DNA of 35,043 nt, taken from Pseudomarimonas arenosa (lineage in GTDB: Bacteria > Pseudomonadota > Gammaproteobacteria > Xanthomonadales > Xanthomonadaceae). The notes beneath the pieces are model-generated. The model saw only the letters and a list, made by a program, of their open reading frames with translations. It did not search any database and was not told the origin of the DNA. This document shows, one piece after another, positions 32,460 to 35,043 of this stretch. The translations under genes and the position numbers were made by a program. Location of the stretch: NCBI RefSeq assembly GCF_014841215.1, contig NZ_JACYTR010000051.1, positions 1 to 35,043 of the forward strand, written 5' to 3'. Position 1 is the first letter of the stretch. Each line of letters begins with the position of its first letter.

Positions 32460-33576
32460 TTCCCTCAGCCTCACCATGCTGCCAGCCAAAGAAGGCGACT
32501 GTCTGCTGCTGAGCTACGGCGCGCCCGATGCGCGGCGCCACGTGCTGATCGATGCCGGCCGCAACTGGACCTACAAGAATGCCTTGGCCAACCTGCTTGC
32601 CGAGCAAGAGATCAAGACACTCGAACTCTTGGTGGTGACCCATGTCGATCGCGATCATATCGATGGCATGCTGGCCTTGATGCGCGACCCTGCGCTGGAC
32701 ATCAAGGTGCGCAGTATCTGGTTCAACACCTGGGCGCACCTGGAGGGCGAATCGATCACCGTGGTCGACACCGAGGACGACGATACGGAAGCCTTTGGCG
32801 CCAAGATGGGCGAGGAACTCAGCGGCCTGATCGTCGAGAAGGGCTGGGCCTGGAACAGCCAGTTTGGTGGCGCGGCGGTGGTGGTGTCCGACACCGCCTG
32901 CGGCAACATCATCACGCTGGACGAGCTCAAGCTCACCCTGCTCTCCCCTACCCGCGCCAAGCTCGATGAGCTGAAGCCAGAATGGGTCAAGGAATGTCGC
33001 AAGGCCGGCATTACACCGGGCGCGGTGCTTAAAGAGTACGTGCTAAATGAGGAAGACGACGAGCTGGAATCCTTCGGCGCAATCAATATCGACCTGCTCG
33101 CCGCCGAACCCTTCAGCGGCGATCACTCCGAAGCCAATGGATCGAGCATCGCCTTTCTCGCCGAATACGGCGGCCGACGCATCCTGCTCGCCGGCGATGC
33201 GCATGAAGATGTGCTGGTGCCACAACTGCAAGCACTAGGCGCCACGCCGACAACCCCACTCGCCATCGACGCCTTCAAGATTCCGCATCACGGCAGCAAG
33301 TACAACGTATCGAAGGACCTGCTGCAGCTGATCGACTGCAAGCATTACCTGATCTCCACCAATGGCAATTACTTCAAACATCCAGATGACGTTGCCATTG
33401 CCCGCCTGATCAAGTTCGGCGGCGACAACCCCACCCTGCACTTCAACTACGACACCCAGTACAACCGGCATTGGCGCAATGCGGGGCTGCAGGCCGCGCA
33501 CGGCTATCGGGTGGAGTATCCGGAGGCTGGGCGAGATGGGTTCAAGGTGGTGGAGTTCGGTGCTATCAAATCGTAG
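32452..33576 (+). CDS. MBL-fold (ComEC/Rec2-like) hydrolase
   Basis: A 374-residue metallo-beta-lactamase-fold protein. The metal motif is THVDRDHIDG, with H64, D66, D68 and H69; D66 replaces the second His of the usual HxHxDH. AGDAHED (247-253) and IPHHGSKYN (277-285) complete the ComEC-like site. It lacks the membrane part of ComEC, so it is a free enzyme, possibly a nuclease or a phosphodiester/nucleotide hydrolase. A long insertion lies at about 105-215. ATG 32452 overlaps the preceding stop by eight bases. The stop codon lies inside a GTAGGGTGGGCG repeat that begins at 33573. Its role with a caspase could be nuclease effector or second-messenger hydrolysis; inference. Confidence 0.85.
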   Translation: MPDSLSLTMLPAKEGDCLLLSYGAPDARRHVLIDAGRNWTYKNALANLLAEQEIKTLELLVVTHVDRDHIDGMLALMRDPALDIKVRSIWFNTWAHLEGESITVVDTEDDDTEAFGAKMGEELSGLIVEKGWAWNSQFGGAAVVVSDTACGNIITLDELKLTLLSPTRAKLDELKPEWVKECRKAGITPGAVLKEYVLNEEDDELESFGAINIDLLAAEPFSGDHSEANGSSIAFLAEYGGRRILLAGDAHEDVLVPQLQALGATPTTPLAIDAFKIPHHGSKYNVSKDLLQLIDCKHYLISTNGNYFKHPDDVAIARLIKFGGDNPTLHFNYDTQYNRHWRNAGLQAAHGYRVEYPEAGRDGFKVVEFGAIKS

Positions 33577-34311
33577 GGTGGGCGTGCCGCCCACCATCCC
33601 GCTTGTTGAGCGGCGCCGTGAACTCAATCGTTACACCGGTGGGCCGCAGGCCTGCCGTGAGCCTGTCGAACGGCCCACCCTACGATGCTGTCGAACGGCC
33701 CACCCTACTACGCGATGGCGCTCGCTCTACACAATGCGTTGCGCCGACCTGTAGGGTGGGCGTGCCGCCCACCGTCGTTCGTATTGACCTTCGCCGTGAA
33801 TCCGATCGTCGCGATGGTGGGCCACAGGCCTGCCGTGAGCCTGTCGAACGGCCCACCCCACAACCGCCTTGGCGTAGGGTGGGCGTGTCGCCCACCGCTG
33901 CAAGTTTCGTGCATCGCCTTGGTTCCTGGCGTTGCGATGGTGGGCCGCAGGCCCACCCTACGATGCTGTCGAACCGCCCTCCCGCAACGCTGCGATGGCG
34001 CTCGCTCTACACAATGTGTTGCGCCGACCTGTAGGGTGGGCGTGCCGCCCACCGTCGTAGGTTGTGCGATGCGATGAGGTCAGGCGGCCTGCGGGGCAAT
34101 ACGCTGCGATGGCAGGCGGCCGCAAGCTTACATGCTGCGATGGCGGGCCGGGGCCCGCCCTACACTTTGCGTTTCGCTGGCTCGTAGGGTGGGCGTGCCG
34201 CCCACCGTCGTAGGTTGTGTGATGCCATGAGGTCAGGCGGCCGCGGGGCTATGTGCTGCGATGGCAGCCGGCCGCAAGCTTACATGCTGCGATGGCGGGC
34301 CGGGGCCCGCC
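33573..34311. repeat. Amplified GTAGGGTGGGCG repeat block
   Basis: At least five copies of GTAGGGTGGGCG followed by TGCCGCCCACC or TGTCGCCCACC (starts at 33573, 33751, 33874, 34031 and 34184), interspersed with GATGGTGGGCCGCAGGCCCACC and CTGTCGAACGGCCCACC elements. Larger direct repeats of ~75 bp (33712 and 33993) and a ~153-bp tandem (from 34031 and 34184) include them. Each GGTGGGCG-TGC-CGCCCACC forms an 8-bp hairpin. The open frames listed here are repeat translations, not genes. The first hairpin may terminate the caspase operon. Confidence 0.85.
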
Positions 34312-34313
34312 CT

Positions 34314-35043
34314 GCGTATTCCACGCCATGCCGGTCGCAGATTCCACGGCATGCCGGTCAGTGATTCCACGCCAAGCCGGTCACCGATTCCAGCGCATGC
34401 CGGTCGGGGTGTAGGCGGGTAACCCGCTACCGTCGGGCCTCCCACGAACAGGAGGTTGGCGGTGGCTCAACGGAGGTTACCCATGCGTAAGATTTTGGAG
34501 ATTTTGCGGCTTCACTTTGAGGCCGGTTTGAGTGGGCGGGCGATTGCGCTCGCCGTGTCGTTGGCGCTGTCGACGGTGCAGGAATGTCTCCGGCGTTTTC
34601 AGGCGGCCGGACTGAATTGGCCGACTGATTTGGACGAGGAGGCGCTGGAAGCACGGCTGTATCCTCGACTTGCATCGGCGCCTGCCGTGCCGTTGCCGGA
34701 CTTCGCTGCCGTCCAGACGGCCTTGGTCAGCCATAAGGCGATGACCCGGCGCCATCTGTGGCAGCAGTACCGTGCCGAGTACCCGGATGGCCTGGGCTAC
34801 AGCGCGTTCTGTGCTCAGTTGGCGACGTTCACCGAGCAGCAGGCGACGGTGTTGCGGCGCGAGCATGCGCCGGGCGCGGCGATGCTGATCGACTATGCCG
34901 GGCCGAACTTGGCGATCATCGACCGACAAACCGGCGAGGTGCAGCCGGTGCGCCTATTCGTTGCCGTGCTGGGTTATTCGAACTACACGTTTGCGCTGGC
35001 CACGCGGGGCGAGACCACCGCGGATTGGCTGGCGGCGCAGGTG
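34314..35043 (+). mobile_element. IS21-family insertion sequence, left end, partial
   Basis: Four direct repeats of about 20 bp (ATTCCACGCCATGCCGGTC and variants) start at 34318, 34341, 34364 and 34387, spaced exactly 23 bp, matching the multiple terminal repeats of IS21-type ends. They precede an istA-type transposase that runs off the window. The right end and istB lie beyond position 35043, so the full length and target duplication cannot be seen. Confidence 0.85.
34483..35043 (+). CDS. istA: IS21-family transposase IstA, partial (3' end beyond window)
   Basis: The frame is open from ATG 34483 (GGAGGT eight bases upstream) to the end of the window, 187 codons. MRKILEILRLHFEAGLSGRA followed by IALAVSLALSTVQECLRRF is the N-terminal helix-turn-helix of IstA. 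YRAEYPDGLGYSAFC and MLIDYAG, with the first Asp of the DDE catalytic core, follow, then RLFVAVLGYSNYTFA. The typical IstA is about 400-500 residues, so the second D and the E lie outside. No premature stop in this part suggests an active element. Confidence 0.92.
   Translation, partial: MRKILEILRLHFEAGLSGRAIALAVSLALSTVQECLRRFQAAGLNWPTDLDEEALEARLYPRLASAPAVPLPDFAAVQTALVSHKAMTRRHLWQQYRAEYPDGLGYSAFCAQLATFTEQQATVLRREHAPGAAMLIDYAGPNLAIIDRQTGEVQPVRLFVAVLGYSNYTFALATRGETTADWLAAQV

Noticed and set aside
33471..34077. Open frames across the GTAGGGTGGGCG block
   Set aside because: The translations repeat RVGVPPT and WACRPP motifs with each repeat unit, so they are translated non-coding repeats.
34318..34406. 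CRISPR-like short array
   Set aside because: Repeats are spaced by only 3-4 bases with no spacers and belong to an IS21 terminal structure.

Overview
The window looks like a chromosomal accessory-rich segment of a GC-rich gammaproteobacterium, most likely Xanthomonadales/Lysobacterales. The grounds are GC-rich codon use, dense intergenic REP-type repeats, a YtrA-type GntR regulator with an ABC-transporter operon, the NAGGN osmoprotectant genes, a large CSLREA/Ig-repeat secreted protein with a VFADSFE tail, and integron-type attC sites. Assignments come from reading the sequence and translated motifs; no database search was possible.

Layout. 124-1706: hipBA-type toxin-antitoxin pair (minus) with a palindromic operator, next to a rhomboid protease remnant. 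2253-4640: glycerol kinase (minus) and a divergent monoacylglycerol-lipase-like hydrolase (plus). 4856-9967: N-acetylglutaminylglutamine amide (NAGGN) cluster on the minus strand, in the order amidotransferase, synthetase, M42 peptidase, interrupted by a repeat island. 10256-10924: three and a bit copies of a ~212-bp tandem repeat. 11058-11729: spermidine-synthase-like protein, then a possible Phd antitoxin remnant. 12245-17442: minus-strand operon of GntR/YtrA repressor, ABC ATPase, permease, an acyltransferase-ABC ATPase fusion, and a second permease. 17432-18151: glycine-rich ORF. 18272-21775: large exported beta-helix/Ig-repeat protein. 21776-26531: repeats alternating with a PD40 beta-propeller protein, small ORFs, and two nucleotidyltransferase-superfamily genes, the first of which is truncated.

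26751-29166 is a small integron cassette cluster on the minus strand with no integrase in the window (a CALIN). It has three attC sites, each exactly 91 bp, separating cassettes that encode a PD-(D/E)xK nuclease-like protein (477 aa), a 76-aa protein and a 103-aa protein.

29785-33576 is the most interesting locus. It is a tightly coupled plus-strand operon of a caspase-like (C14) protease, an unrecognised 452-aa protein, and a ComEC-like metallo-beta-lactamase-fold hydrolase, each overlapping the next by 4-8 bases. It is preceded by a frameshifted, internally deleted patatin phospholipase remnant whose stop still overlaps the caspase start. A protease, a lipase and a hydrolase together resemble abortive-infection or cell-death effector loci; that function is inference. 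The operon is followed by an amplified GTAGGGTGGGCG repeat block and then the left end of an IS21-family element that runs out of the window.
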